From: Nocardioides ganghwensis
GTDB taxonomy: Bacteria; Actinomycetota; Actinomycetes; Propionibacteriales; Nocardioidaceae
DNA: 64,000 nt
Reading direction: 5' to 3'
Assembly (NCBI RefSeq): GCF_014779655.1
Contig: NZ_JACXYX010000009.1
Location: 1 to 64,000, forward strand
The notes below the pieces were generated by a model. It was given only the letters and a program-made list of their open reading frames with translations, was not told where the DNA came from and did no database searches. The translations under genes and the position numbers were made by a program. Below are positions 24,849 through 34,091 of this stretch, in pieces (position 1 is the stretch's first letter; each line of letters starts with the position of its first letter).

Positions 24849-27800
24849 TCACATCGTCGGGTCGAGCCAGGCCAGCTGTGCGGTCTGGGTGCCGCCGTCA
24901 CGGGTGACGACGCGAGCGCGGCCCTCGGGAGCGGGCTGGGGGCGGAGGTTGCCGATGAGGACGCCCTCGTCACGCGGGCCGGACAGCATCACGCCGGGCA
25001 TCGCGAGGTCGCGCAGCGACTGGATGACGGGCTCGTAGAGCGCGCGGGACGCGCCACCCGTACGCCGCGCCACGACGACGTGCAGACCGACGTCGCGCGC
25101 CTGCGCCATCAGCGGCTGCAGCGACGAGACGGGCGACGACTGCGCCGTGGCGACCAGGTCGTAGTCGTCGACCACGACGAACACCTCGGCCCCGGTCCAC
25201 CACGACCGGTTGCGCAGCTGCTCGGGCGTCACGTCGGGACCCGGGATGCGGCCCTCGAGATAGCTCGCGATGTCCTTGAGCGTCGGCGTGGCCTGCGTGG
25301 CGGAGGTGAGGTAGTTGAGCAGGTACTCGTCGGGCACCTCGCCGAGCATCGACCGGCGGTAGTCGACGAGCACGATCTGCGCCTCCTTGGGCGTGCGCGT
25401 GCGCATGACCTCGTGGACGTACGTCCGGAGCAGCGCGCTCTTGCCCGACTGGCCGTCGCCGAAGATCAGCATGTGCGGCTCGGCGTCGACGTCGAGGCCG
25501 ATGGGCGCGAGCTCCTTCTCGTTGATGCCGAGCAGGATCTGCTTCTCCGGCACCTGCCGGCGTACGGCGTCCTCGCGGACCGCCGCGAGGGTGACCATCT
25601 CCGGCAGCAGGCGGAGCTTGGGTCCCTGCGGGCCCTTCCACACCGCCGCCATCCGGTCGATGAGGTCGTCGACGCCGTCGCCGAGGGTGTCGGGGTCGCC
25701 CTTGCCGTCGATGCGCGGCAGCGCGCCGAGGAAGTGCAGCTTGGACGGCACCAGGCCGCGTCCGGGTCGGCCGACCGGCACGAGGGCGGCGACCTTCCGG
25801 TCGACCTCGGAGTCGAGCGGGTCGCCGAGGCGCAGCTCGAGCTTGGAGCCGAAGACGTCGCGCATGGCGGCGCGGAAGTCGGCCCAGCGGGTGGACGCGG
25901 TGACGATGTGCAGGCCGAAGGTGAGGCCGCGCGCCGCGAGCTGCTGGATCTCCATCTCGAGGTCGTCGAACTCCGCGCGCAGCGTGCTCCAGCCGTCGAT
26001 GACGAGGAAGACGTCGCCCCAGCCGTCGTCGGCACGGCCCTGAGTGCGTCGCGAGCGGTAGGTCTCGATGGAGTCGATGCCGTTCTCGCGGAAGTAGGCC
26101 TCGCGACGGTCGACGATGCCCTCGACCTCCGCCATCACGCGGCGCACCACGTCGGGCTCGGAGCGCGTCGCGACGCCGGAGACGTGCGGAAGCCGGGTCA
26201 GCGGGGCGAACGTGCCGCCACCGAAGTCGAGCACGAAGAACTGCGACTCCAGCGGCGTCGTGACGAGCGCCATGCTGGTGACGATGCTGCGCAGCAGCGT
26301 GCTCTTGCCCGAGCGCGGCCCGCCGACGACGGCGACGTGGCCGGCGGCGCCGGTCAGGTTGAGCGTCATGGTGTCGCGGCGCTGCTCGCGCGGGCGGTCG
26401 ACGGTGCCGAGCGGGATGACCAGCCCGGGCACGTTGCGCCACTGCGGCGACGTGAGGCCCAGGTCGGGGCTCTCGACCAGGTCGGGCATGAGCTCGTCGA
26501 GAGTGTCGGGCACGTCGAGTGGCGGCAGCCACACCTGGTGCGCCTCGGGTCCCTTGCCGATCATCCGCTGCACGGCGATGTCGAGCAGCGAGGGCTGCTC
26601 GCCCTGCTGCTGCGGCTGCGGCGTCGCGACCTCGGTGACGTCCTCGGTCGGCTCGAGGGCCTGCACCTCGGAGATGGTGAAAGGCAGGATGCCGCGGATC
26701 GCGCCGCCCTCGTCGCGGGTGACCCGGGTGCGGCTCGACGGCGGCCCCGAGACGTACGCCGCCTTGAACCGCAGCAGCGTGGACTGGTCGGGCTTGAGGT
26801 AACCGAGACCCGGCACGGCGGGGAGCTCGTAGGCGTCGGGGACGCCGAGGACCGCGCGGGACTCGCCGGCGGAGAAGGTGCGCAGGCCGACCCGGTAGGA
26901 CAGGTGGGACTCGAGGCCGCGCAGCCGACCCTCCTCCAGCCGCTGCGAGGCGAGCAGCAGGTGCAGGCCGAGCGAGCGCCCGAGGCGGCCGATGGCGACG
27001 AAGAGGTCGATGAACTCCGGCTTGGCCGAGAGCATCTCGGAGAACTCGTCGACCACGATGAACAGCGACGGCATCGGCTCGAGCGGCTCTCCGTTGGCGC
27101 GGGCCTTCTCGTAGTCGCGGACCGAGGCGTAGTTGCCGGCGTCGCGCAGGAGCTCCTGGCGGCGCGTCATCTCGCCGGACAGGGCGTCCTGCATGCGGTC
27201 GACGAGGGTGAGCTCGTTGGCGAGGTTGGTGATGACGGCCGAGACGTGCGGCATGTCGGCCATGCCGGCGAAGGTCGCGCCGCCCTTGAAGTCGACGAGC
27301 ACGAGGTTGAGCTGCTCGGACGAGTGGGTCATCACCAGGCCGAGCACCAGCGTGCGGAGGAACTCCGACTTTCCGGAGCCGGTCGCGCCGATCACCAGGC
27401 CGTGGGGTCCCATGCCCTGCTGGGCGGACTCCTTGATGTCGAGGTGGATCAGGCCGCCGGAGTCGCCGATGCCGATCGGTACGCGCAGCCGGTCGCGGGC
27501 CGGCCGGGGTCGCCAGGCGGCCGCCGGGTCGTAGGCGAAGATGTCGCCGAGGCCGAGCAGGTCCATGTGGTCGGGGGTCGTCGAGGTGATGTCGACGGCG
27601 CCGCCGGCGGACGCGGACTCGGCGCTCGCGGTCTTGAGCGGGGCGATGCGACGGGCGAAGGCCTCGGCGGTGGCGATGTCGCACTGGTCGGCCAGGGCCT
27701 TGACCGGCTCGCCGCGCAGCCGCAGCGCCTGCACCGGCCGCTTGCCGAGCTCGTCGGGGGCGTCGGCGAACTCCAGGCGAAGGCGCGTGGAGTCCTCGAG

Positions 27801-28847
27801 CTCGTCCCAGCGGCTCGGCAGGTCGAGGAGCGTCACGCCGTGGAGGCCGTCGGGCGGGACGATGTGGTTGCCGGGAGGCAGGTGGCCGCCGTCGATCACC
27901 AGCAGGATGTGTGGCGTCGCGGCGCGCTCGTCGGCGCCGAAGCGGGGCCGGTCGCTGAGGTCGGGCGGGAGCAGGTTGCCGAGATCGTCGAGCGAGGTCG
28001 ACACGAGCCTCATCGGGCCGACGGCGTCGACCTCCCGGGTGCTCTGGGCGTGGGGGAGCCACTTCACCCAGTCCCAGTGGGTGAGGTTCTGCTCCGAGCT
28101 GAGCACGGCGACGATCAGCTGGTCGGGGTTCTGGAAGGCCGTCGCCGAGCAGATCATGGCGCGTGCCGTCGAGCGCACCTCCTCGGCGCCGCCGCACAGC
28201 TCGATCCGGTCGAAGGCGCGCAGGTCGATCGACGCCGGCAGGTTGGGCTGGAGGCGGTGCACGACCAGCAGCCGGTGCAGGGCCGACGCCGCGGCGGGGT
28301 CGACCTGGTCGACCGGCGCGCTCTCCGGCGGCACCAGCTCGAGCGACAGGGGCTGGGAGCACAGGCCGTAGCGCACGTGCAGGAAGTTGTCGTCCGAGGC
28401 GGTGTGCTCCCACAGCCGCGTCCGGTCCTCGGCCAGCGAGGGCAGGGCGGACGGCTCGGGGTGGTGCCAGCTCAGCGCGCGGCGCTGCTGGTCGGCGGCC
28501 TCGCGGGCGACCTTGCGGATGTTGCTGAGGTAGCGGAGGTACTCGGTCCGCGAGCCGGTGACCTGCTGCGCGCGCTGCTTACGCTGGCGGTCGATCTGCA
28601 CGATGATGAAGCCGAGCGTGGCGAAGAGGAACATGCCGGCCGCGAGGAAGCTGCGGCTCCGGTTGGCGCCGCCCATCGTCGCGACGAGCACGATCGAGCC
28701 GAGGCTGCCCAGCATCGGGATGGCGTTCATCAAGACGCCGCCCGCGCCCTCGCCCTCCTGCAGCTCCGGCGGTGGCTGGAGGACGATCTGGCCGCCCGGC
28801 ATCTCCGGCTCGTCGAGCCGCTGTCCGCCCCGCAGTGTCGTGCTCAC
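24849..28847 (-). CDS. eccC: ESX type VII secretion ATPase EccC (EccCa-EccCb fusion)
   Basis: 1332 residues. Two N-terminal membrane helices (about 40-90) are followed by three FtsK/SpoIIIE-type ATPase domains. Their P-loops are GATGSGKSEFL (about 490), GGPRSGKSTLL (about 845) and GDGQSGKSALL (about 1133). EccC is the motor that recognises substrate tails and drives export. All three ATPase modules are in one chain, unlike the split EccCa/EccCb of ESX-1. It is transcribed away from the rest of the locus, with 114 bases separating it from the EccD-like gene. The P-loop lysines of all three domains are present. Confidence 0.95.
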   Translation of the reverse strand: MSTTLRGGQRLDEPEMPGGQIVLQPPPELQEGEGAGGVLMNAIPMLGSLGSIVLVATMGGANRSRSFLAAGMFLFATLGFIIVQIDRQRKQRAQQVTGSRTEYLRYLSNIRKVAREAADQQRRALSWHHPEPSALPSLAEDRTRLWEHTASDDNFLHVRYGLCSQPLSLELVPPESAPVDQVDPAAASALHRLLVVHRLQPNLPASIDLRAFDRIELCGGAEEVRSTARAMICSATAFQNPDQLIVAVLSSEQNLTHWDWVKWLPHAQSTREVDAVGPMRLVSTSLDDLGNLLPPDLSDRPRFGADERAATPHILLVIDGGHLPPGNHIVPPDGLHGVTLLDLPSRWDELEDSTRLRLEFADAPDELGKRPVQALRLRGEPVKALADQCDIATAEAFARRIAPLKTASAESASAGGAVDITSTTPDHMDLLGLGDIFAYDPAAAWRPRPARDRLRVPIGIGDSGGLIHLDIKESAQQGMGPHGLVIGATGSGKSEFLRTLVLGLVMTHSSEQLNLVLVDFKGGATFAGMADMPHVSAVITNLANELTLVDRMQDALSGEMTRRQELLRDAGNYASVRDYEKARANGEPLEPMPSLFIVVDEFSEMLSAKPEFIDLFVAIGRLGRSLGLHLLLASQRLEEGRLRGLESHLSYRVGLRTFSAGESRAVLGVPDAYELPAVPGLGYLKPDQSTLLRFKAAYVSGPPSSRTRVTRDEGGAIRGILPFTISEVQALEPTEDVTEVATPQPQQQGEQPSLLDIAVQRMIGKGPEAHQVWLPPLDVPDTLDELMPDLVESPDLGLTSPQWRNVPGLVIPLGTVDRPREQRRDTMTLNLTGAAGHVAVVGGPRSGKSTLLRSIVTSMALVTTPLESQFFVLDFGGGTFAPLTRLPHVSGVATRSEPDVVRRVMAEVEGIVDRREAYFRENGIDSIETYRSRRTQGRADDGWGDVFLVIDGWSTLRAEFDDLEMEIQQLAARGLTFGLHIVTASTRWADFRAAMRDVFGSKLELRLGDPLDSEVDRKVAALVPVGRPGRGLVPSKLHFLGALPRIDGKGDPDTLGDGVDDLIDRMAAVWKGPQGPKLRLLPEMVTLAAVREDAVRRQVPEKQILLGINEKELAPIGLDVDAEPHMLIFGDGQSGKSALLRTYVHEVMRTRTPKEAQIVLVDYRRSMLGEVPDEYLLNYLTSATQATPTLKDIASYLEGRIPGPDVTPEQLRNRSWWTGAEVFVVVDDYDLVATAQSSPVSSLQPLMAQARDVGLHVVVARRTGGASRALYEPVIQSLRDLAMPGVMLSGPRDEGVLIGNLRPQPAPEGRARVVTRDGGTQTAQLAWLDPTM

Positions 28848-28961
28848 GCATCCCCCGTTGCCTCACCCGATCAAGTCGCGACGATGATAGGTGTGCTCCT
28901 GCAGCGCCGCGACTATCGTGCACGCAGAAGCGCCCGCCCGATGCACGCGAAGGGGGAATCC

Positions 28962-30341
28962 GTGTCGGACGTCGCGATGTCCAGCCCTGCTGGGGCGACC
29001 ATCCCGCTGAGCATCCACGGTCCTGCCGGGGTGCTCGACCTCGTCGTGCCCACCGGTGCGACCCCGGTCGACGTGGCGCGCGAGTACGCCAGGCAGGCCG
29101 CAGAGGTGGGGGACGCGACCGGCATCCCGCTGCTGCAGACCGCGCTCGGAGAGCGGCTCAACGCCGCCGTCCCGCTGGGGGAGGCCGGGGTGCAGGCCGG
29201 TGACGTGCTGGTCGCGACGACTGGGGTGCACCGCCCGCGCAGGGTGACCCTGCTCGAGGCCGCCAAGAACGCGCCCGAGACCCCCGAGCTCGCCTCGCTG
29301 ATCGCCACGGTCGCCGCCCTCGTCGCCGCGCTCGCCGGCTGGTACGCCGCCCGCACGGGCGAGGAGACCGTACGCACCGTCGCGGTCGCGCTGCTGCTCG
29401 CCTGCGCCCTCGTGGGCGCGCTGCCGTTCGGTCGCCACGCGCGCCAGCGCGCGGCCGCCGCGCCGGCCTTCGCCGCGGCCGCCGCCTTCGCCGCGCTCCA
29501 CGAGCCCGGCGTCCACCTGCTCCCCGCGATCCTCGGCGCGGCCGGCATCTCCGCAGCCGTGGTCGCCGGCATCGGTCGCGCCCTCGCGGTCGACGGCGAC
29601 GAGGTCAGCACGGTGTGGATCGTCAGCGGCCTCACCGTCTTCGCCTGCTGCGCCCTGCCGGCCATGCTCGGCTGGGACGCCCGCGTCGCCTGGACGCTGC
29701 TCGTCCTCGGCTCGATGATGGCCGCGCGCTTCGCGCCCTCGCTCGCGGTCGACGTGCCCGACGACGCGCTGCTCGACCTCGACCGCCTCGCCGTCACGGC
29801 GTGGTCGGCCCGCGACAGCCAGCGCTCGGGACGGCGGGGCCGCATCGTCGTCTCCGCCGCCGCGATGGAGCGCCTCGTACGCCGGGCCTCCCGCATCGTC
29901 ACGGCCGCGGCCGCGGCGATCCTGGTGACGGTGGTGATCGCCAGCCCGCTCCTGCTGCACAGCGCGAGCATCGACCTCGACCGCATCGGCGCCCGCTGCC
30001 TGGTGTTCTTCGCGGGCTGCTCGCTTCTGCTCGCTGCCCGCTCCTACCGGCACTCGGCGGCGCGTGCGCTGCTGCGACTGGCCGGGCTCGGCGCGCTGAC
30101 GGCGCTCGCGATCCACCTCGTCGCCGGCCCGGGCGCCGGGCACGTCGACACCTTCTTCTACGTCGTGGTCGGTCTGGGCGTCATCGCGCTGGTCGCCGCC
30201 GTGGCGACGGGTCGGGGCTGGCGCTCGGTGTGGTGGTCGCGCCGGGCCGAGGTCGCGGAGTCGCTGTGCGGCAGCTTCGCCTTCGCCTCGGCGGTCGTCG
30301 CGGCCGGCGTCTTCCGCCGCCTGTGGGAAATGACGTCGTGA
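28962..30341 (+). CDS. EccD-like type VII secretion membrane protein (first paralogue)
   Basis: 459 residues from a GTG at 28962 with AGGGGGA 5 bases upstream; an in-frame ATG at 28941 lacks that. The N-terminal ubiquitin-like part (about 10-95: PLSIHGPAGVLDLVVPTGATPVDVAREYARQA cut short here) is followed by about ten membrane segments from residue 110 on. This is the YukD-plus-membrane build of EccD, the pore-forming component. The second EccD at 31275 is the closer match, so this one is a diverged paralogue or a distinct subunit. It is divergent from eccC and heads the esx-eccD-eccB-mycP transcript. Confidence 0.7.
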   Translation: MSDVAMSSPAGATIPLSIHGPAGVLDLVVPTGATPVDVAREYARQAAEVGDATGIPLLQTALGERLNAAVPLGEAGVQAGDVLVATTGVHRPRRVTLLEAAKNAPETPELASLIATVAALVAALAGWYAARTGEETVRTVAVALLLACALVGALPFGRHARQRAAAAPAFAAAAAFAALHEPGVHLLPAILGAAGISAAVVAGIGRALAVDGDEVSTVWIVSGLTVFACCALPAMLGWDARVAWTLLVLGSMMAARFAPSLAVDVPDDALLDLDRLAVTAWSARDSQRSGRRGRIVVSAAAMERLVRRASRIVTAAAAAILVTVVIASPLLLHSASIDLDRIGARCLVFFAGCSLLLAARSYRHSAARALLRLAGLGALTALAIHLVAGPGAGHVDTFFYVVVGLGVIALVAAVATGRGWRSVWWSRRAEVAESLCGSFAFASAVVAAGVFRRLWEMTS

Positions 30342-30483
30342 TGTTTAGCCCCGATCTCGTCGGGTAGATGCCCGTCAGCGCGGGGGGCCGGGACGTCTCC
30401 CCGAGCACCGGACCACAGTCCAGTGGATCACCAACACACGAGAATCTCGGTCGGCTCGGCCGCCGAGGGAGAAGGATCTTTCC

Positions 30484-30795
30484 ATGAGCGAGATGTACGG
30501 CCAGACAGAGAAGGCCCTCTCCAAGGGCGCCGACTTCGTCGACCAGGCCCGCGGCGACGTCAAGAACAAGTGCGGCGTCCTGTCCGGCAACATCCAGACG
30601 ATGATGGGTGGATGGGGCGGCCAGGGCGCCACCGCGTTCAACAACCTCATGATCGCCTGGGACCAGAAGCAGGAGACCATCCTCAAGGCCCTCGACCAGC
30701 TCGCGGCCTCGATGAAGGAGACCGAGCGCGACAACGTCTCGACCGACGAGGCCCAGTCCGCCACGCACGCCAACCTCCAGGGCCGTCTCGGCTGA
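30484..30795 (+). CDS. WXG100 protein 1 (EsxB/EsxA-type ESX substrate)
   Basis: 103 residues, two helices with the WGG turn (MGGWGGQGATAF) at mid-protein, the diagnostic WXG100 layout. Export as a helical dimer with the next gene's product is expected. The ATG has AGAAGGA 8 bases upstream, and a small hairpin (30446-30466) precedes that site. No YxxxD/E export tag is visible at the C-terminus, so the partner probably supplies it. Confidence 0.9.
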   Translation: MSEMYGQTEKALSKGADFVDQARGDVKNKCGVLSGNIQTMMGGWGGQGATAFNNLMIAWDQKQETILKALDQLAASMKETERDNVSTDEAQSATHANLQGRLG

Positions 30796-30833
30796 CGCCG
30801 GCACCCGACATCTGAGATCTAGGAGATCGAGAC

Positions 30834-31124
30834 ATGACTTTCGACGGAATCAAGGTCCAGCACGGCAGCCTCGACGCCGGTGCCGCCGACGTGATGAAGG
30901 CCGCCAAGGAGATCGAGGCCCGCCTCGACCAGCTCGAGAACGACCTCAACCCCCTCAAGTCGGACTGGAACGGTAACGCCAAGATGGCGTACGACCAGGC
31001 CAAGGCCAAGTGGGACCAGGCCATGCAGGAGATGACCCTCCTGCTCCAGCAGGCCAGCCAGGGCGTCGACGCGTCCAACGCCGAGTACAAGGCTGCCGAC
31101 GCTCGCGGTGCCAACCGCTTCTGA
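30834..31124 (+). CDS. WXG100 protein 2 with C-terminal YxxxD export motif
   Basis: 96 residues with the WNG turn (PLKSDWNGNAKMAYDQA) and a second helix. It ends AEYKAADARGANRF, in which YKAAD fits the YxxxD/E type VII export motif. It pairs with the preceding gene (38 bases between stop and start, good AGGAG site). A terminator-like hairpin follows, so these two are probably made in excess over the machinery genes. Confidence 0.92.
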   Translation: MTFDGIKVQHGSLDAGAADVMKAAKEIEARLDQLENDLNPLKSDWNGNAKMAYDQAKAKWDQAMQEMTLLLQQASQGVDASNAEYKAADARGANRF

Positions 31125-31141
31125 GCCACCCAGCGATCGCT

Positions 31142-31177
31142 CGAGGCCGGTCGTCCCTCCGGGGATGATCGGCCTCG
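31142..31177 (+). terminator. Attenuating hairpin after the esx pair
   Basis: An 11-bp stem (CGAGGCCGGTC paired with GATCGGCCTCG, one G:T) with a 14-base loop, 17 bases after the WXG100 stop. It precedes a fresh promoter-like TAGGCT, so it likely limits readthrough into eccD. Confidence 0.6.
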
Positions 31178-31202
31178 CGGCGTCCCGGGAGCCGCTTTCG
31201 CC

Positions 31203-31208
31203 TAGGCT
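31203..31208 (+). promoter_or_regulatory. Probable -10 box for eccD-eccB-mycP
   Basis: TAGGCT matches the TANNNT box used elsewhere in the window. Transcription from about 31215 would give a 60-base leader ending in AGGGGG and the eccD ATG at 31275. Confidence 0.45.
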
Positions 31209-31274
31209 GCTCCCCGTTCAGTGCCCCGGCCCCTCGGGCGGGCGCAGGTGCACCACACACAGGGGGAAACACCA

Positions 31275-32657
31275 ATGAGTCAGGGGTCCTCGGTCGCCTC
31301 GGGCCTGGTCCGGGTGACCATCGCCTCGGGGTCGCGCCGCGTCGATCTGGTGCTGCCGGGCTCGATCCCGGTCGCCGAGCTCGTCCCCGAGCTCGCCCGC
31401 TCGGTCGGACTCCTCGACGCCTCCACCGTCTACGGCGGCTACCGCCTGGTGACGCAGGAGGGCCGCATCCTGGCCAACGACGCAGGACTGACGATGCAGG
31501 GCATCGAGGACGGCGGCCTGCTCACCGTCACCGCCGGCGTCGACGACAAGGCGCCCCGTGTCTACGACGACGTGGTCGAGGCGATGGCCGACGTCGTCGA
31601 GAACGAGCTCAAGCCGTGGGAGGCCGCGGCCGGCCGGCGTACGGCGCTCGGTGCCGGCAGCATCCTGCTCGGCCTCGGCGCCCTGGCCCTCCTGCTCCGG
31701 GGCGAGAGCCTGCTCGGCGGCGTGGCCGCCGCGGTCATCGCCGCGCTGCTGGTCGTGGGGGGCATCGTGCTCGCCCGCGCCCAGCGCGAGCCCGAGGCCG
31801 GCGTGGTCGTCTCGCTGCTGGCCGCCCTCTACGCCGGCGTCGCGGGCCTGCTGCTGGCCCCCGGCGACCTGCCCGGCTGGACCTGGCCGCTGGACGACGC
31901 GTTCTTCACCGACCCGCTGCTCGTCGCCGGCCTCGGCGTCCTCGCGGTCGGCCTGGTCGCCGTGGTGGGCCTCCAGGACGGCCGGCCGCTGGTCATCCCC
32001 GCCATCGTCGTGGGCGCGGTCCTGGTCGCCAGCTCGGTCCTGATCCAGGTGGCCTCGCTCGAGGCCGACACCGTCTTCACGGTGCTGCTGACCCTCGTGG
32101 TGCTGGCTGGCAGCATCTTCCCGTGGCTCGCGCTCGGGGTCACCGGCACCAACGTCGACCAGCTCTACTCGCTGCACGACATCACCGCCGACCCCGACGA
32201 GATCGATCCCGAGGAGGTGGCCGGCGACGCCCGTACGGGCCACGAGATCCTGCTCGCGGTCTCCGCCACGGTCGGCACCCTGCTCGTCCTCTTCGCCCCC
32301 TTCGCGGTCGGCCGCGGCGTCTACGGCACGGTCCTCGCCGCCGTGTGCTGCCTGGCCGTCATGTTCCGCACCCGCCAGTACCGCACCGGTGCCGAGGTGC
32401 TCGCGGGCCTGGTCTCGGGCATCCTCGGCCTGGTCTCGGTCGCCCTCTCGATGCTCCTCATCCACGACGGCTGGCGTGCCGGCGCCGCGATCGGGCTGGC
32501 CGGCATCGGCGCCGTCCTGCTCTCGCTGACCCTCGTGCCGGCGTCGGCGTCCGTACGCCGTGGTCGGATGGGCGACATCGTCGAGACGATGACGCTCCTC
32601 GCGCTGCTGCCGCTGATGGTGCTGGCGGCCGGGTTCGTCTCCGCGGTGGCGGGCTGA
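31275..32657 (+). CDS. eccD: ESX type VII secretion membrane protein EccD
   Basis: 460 residues. The N-terminal ubiquitin-like YukD domain (about 8-95: GLVRVTIASGSRRVDLVLPG and ILANDAGLTMQGIEDGGLL) is followed by eleven or so membrane segments from residue 125. EccD forms the bulk of the membrane pore. The ATG at 31275 has AGGGGG 8 bases upstream. It is followed closely by eccB (15-base gap). Confidence 0.92.
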   Translation: MSQGSSVASGLVRVTIASGSRRVDLVLPGSIPVAELVPELARSVGLLDASTVYGGYRLVTQEGRILANDAGLTMQGIEDGGLLTVTAGVDDKAPRVYDDVVEAMADVVENELKPWEAAAGRRTALGAGSILLGLGALALLLRGESLLGGVAAAVIAALLVVGGIVLARAQREPEAGVVVSLLAALYAGVAGLLLAPGDLPGWTWPLDDAFFTDPLLVAGLGVLAVGLVAVVGLQDGRPLVIPAIVVGAVLVASSVLIQVASLEADTVFTVLLTLVVLAGSIFPWLALGVTGTNVDQLYSLHDITADPDEIDPEEVAGDARTGHEILLAVSATVGTLLVLFAPFAVGRGVYGTVLAAVCCLAVMFRTRQYRTGAEVLAGLVSGILGLVSVALSMLLIHDGWRAGAAIGLAGIGAVLLSLTLVPASASVRRGRMGDIVETMTLLALLPLMVLAAGFVSAVAG

Positions 32658-32672
32658 GGCGGGCTGGTTTCG

Positions 32673-34091
32673 ATGGCGACCAAGAAGGACCTCGTCGAGG
32701 CCCACGCCTTCAGCCGCCGCCGCCTGGTCACCGCGTTCGTCTCGGGAGCCCCCGGCGGCCGTGAGGTCGAGCCGGTGCGTCCCGGTCGGGTGCTGATCGG
32801 TGGGGTCGCGCTGTCCGTGCTGCTCCTGGCCGGGGCCGCGATCGCCGGCTTCCTGCTCGGCCGTCCGCCCGCGCAGTGGCTCGACAAGGGCAGCTTCGTC
32901 ATCTCCAAGGACACCGGCGAGCAGTACGTCGTGCTCCGCGCCGGCGACGACCCCATGCTCCAGCGGGTCCCCAACTACGTCTCGGCCCAGCTCCTGCTCG
33001 GCGAGGACGAGCTGACCCCCTACACCGTGCGCGACAAGTACATCCGCACCGTGCAGCTCGGCCCGGACCTCGGCATCGATGCCGCCCCGGCGGGCCTGCC
33101 CGCCGCGGACGAGCTGGTCGACGACGGCTGGACCGCGTGCACCGGTGCCGGCGTCGGCATCAAGCTCGCCGTTCAGCAGACGCCGACCGTCGAGGACCTG
33201 GTCGAGTCGGCCTTCCTCGTCCAGAGCGACGGCGCCCAGTGGCTGATCGCCACCGCGCCCGCCGTCGGCAGCGAGCAGGGCACCGCCTACCGCTTCCCCA
33301 TGCCGGTCGACGAGACGCAGGCCTCGACGCTGGGCAACCGGCTCGGCTTCGGCGCCTCCGCGACCGAGGTCGACGAGGCGTGGCTCAACCTCTTCCCGCC
33401 GGGCGACGAGCTGGAGCGCGGCTCCTTCGGGGTCACCCGTCGCGGCGAGCGGGTGCCCTACGGCAGCACCGGCACCGACCTCACGCGCTTCCGCATCGGC
33501 GACCTGCTGCTCTCCGACACCGGCGCCTACTACCTGCTCGGCGACGAGAAGCCGGAGCGGCTCAGCGACTTCGACGCGATGGTCTACGGCGTCGTGGGCG
33601 TGGCGGCGCGGGAGGTCCCCGAGGACCTCGCGGCGTCGTTCGCCGACCCCAAGACCCCCGCCGAGTGGCCCGACAGCGTCCCGCAGGCGATCGCCAACGG
33701 CGCGCTGTGCGCCGAGCTGCACCCCGACGCCCGGTCGACCGCGTCCTTCAGCCTGGCGACCAACCCGACCGGTGCGGCCGACCCGGCGGACGTACGGCAG
33801 GGACGTCACGCCGTCGAGGTGGAGCCGAGCGCCGGGGCCTACGTGCTCTCCGGATCGGGCGTGGCGGCCGACGCCGGCATGCCGTTCGTCATCGACACCA
33901 AGGGGGCCAAGTACGAGCTGATCGGCCCCGAGGTGCCGGACTACATCGGCTACGCCGACGTCGACCCGCCGCTGGTGCCGAGCTCGTGGCTGGAGTTCTT
34001 CGAGCCGGGGGTGCCGCTGTCCACCAACGCGGCGCGACGCGTGCCGGCGGACGCGCCCCCGCCGGAGGACTCGACGGCGGACGCCGGCTGA
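32673..34091 (+). CDS. eccB: ESX type VII secretion protein EccB
   Basis: 472 residues. A short cytoplasmic part with the family start (ATKKDLVEAHAFSRRRLVTAFVSG) precedes one membrane helix (about 45-67) and a large periplasmic domain with the repeated, partly unfolded strands typical of EccB (LGRPPAQWLDKGSFVISKD). Two cysteines flank the domain (WTACTG and GALCAELH) and may form the conserved disulfide. It overlaps mycP by TGATG. Confidence 0.93.
   Translation: MATKKDLVEAHAFSRRRLVTAFVSGAPGGREVEPVRPGRVLIGGVALSVLLLAGAAIAGFLLGRPPAQWLDKGSFVISKDTGEQYVVLRAGDDPMLQRVPNYVSAQLLLGEDELTPYTVRDKYIRTVQLGPDLGIDAAPAGLPAADELVDDGWTACTGAGVGIKLAVQQTPTVEDLVESAFLVQSDGAQWLIATAPAVGSEQGTAYRFPMPVDETQASTLGNRLGFGASATEVDEAWLNLFPPGDELERGSFGVTRRGERVPYGSTGTDLTRFRIGDLLLSDTGAYYLLGDEKPERLSDFDAMVYGVVGVAAREVPEDLAASFADPKTPAEWPDSVPQAIANGALCAELHPDARSTASFSLATNPTGAADPADVRQGRHAVEVEPSAGAYVLSGSGVAADAGMPFVIDTKGAKYELIGPEVPDYIGYADVDPPLVPSSWLEFFEPGVPLSTNAARRVPADAPPPEDSTADAG

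Noticed and set aside
24786-28961. The long upstream extension of the EccD-like frame
   Set aside because: The frame is open only because it lies opposite eccC; a GTG with AGGGGGA at 28962 and the domain start place the true N-terminus there.
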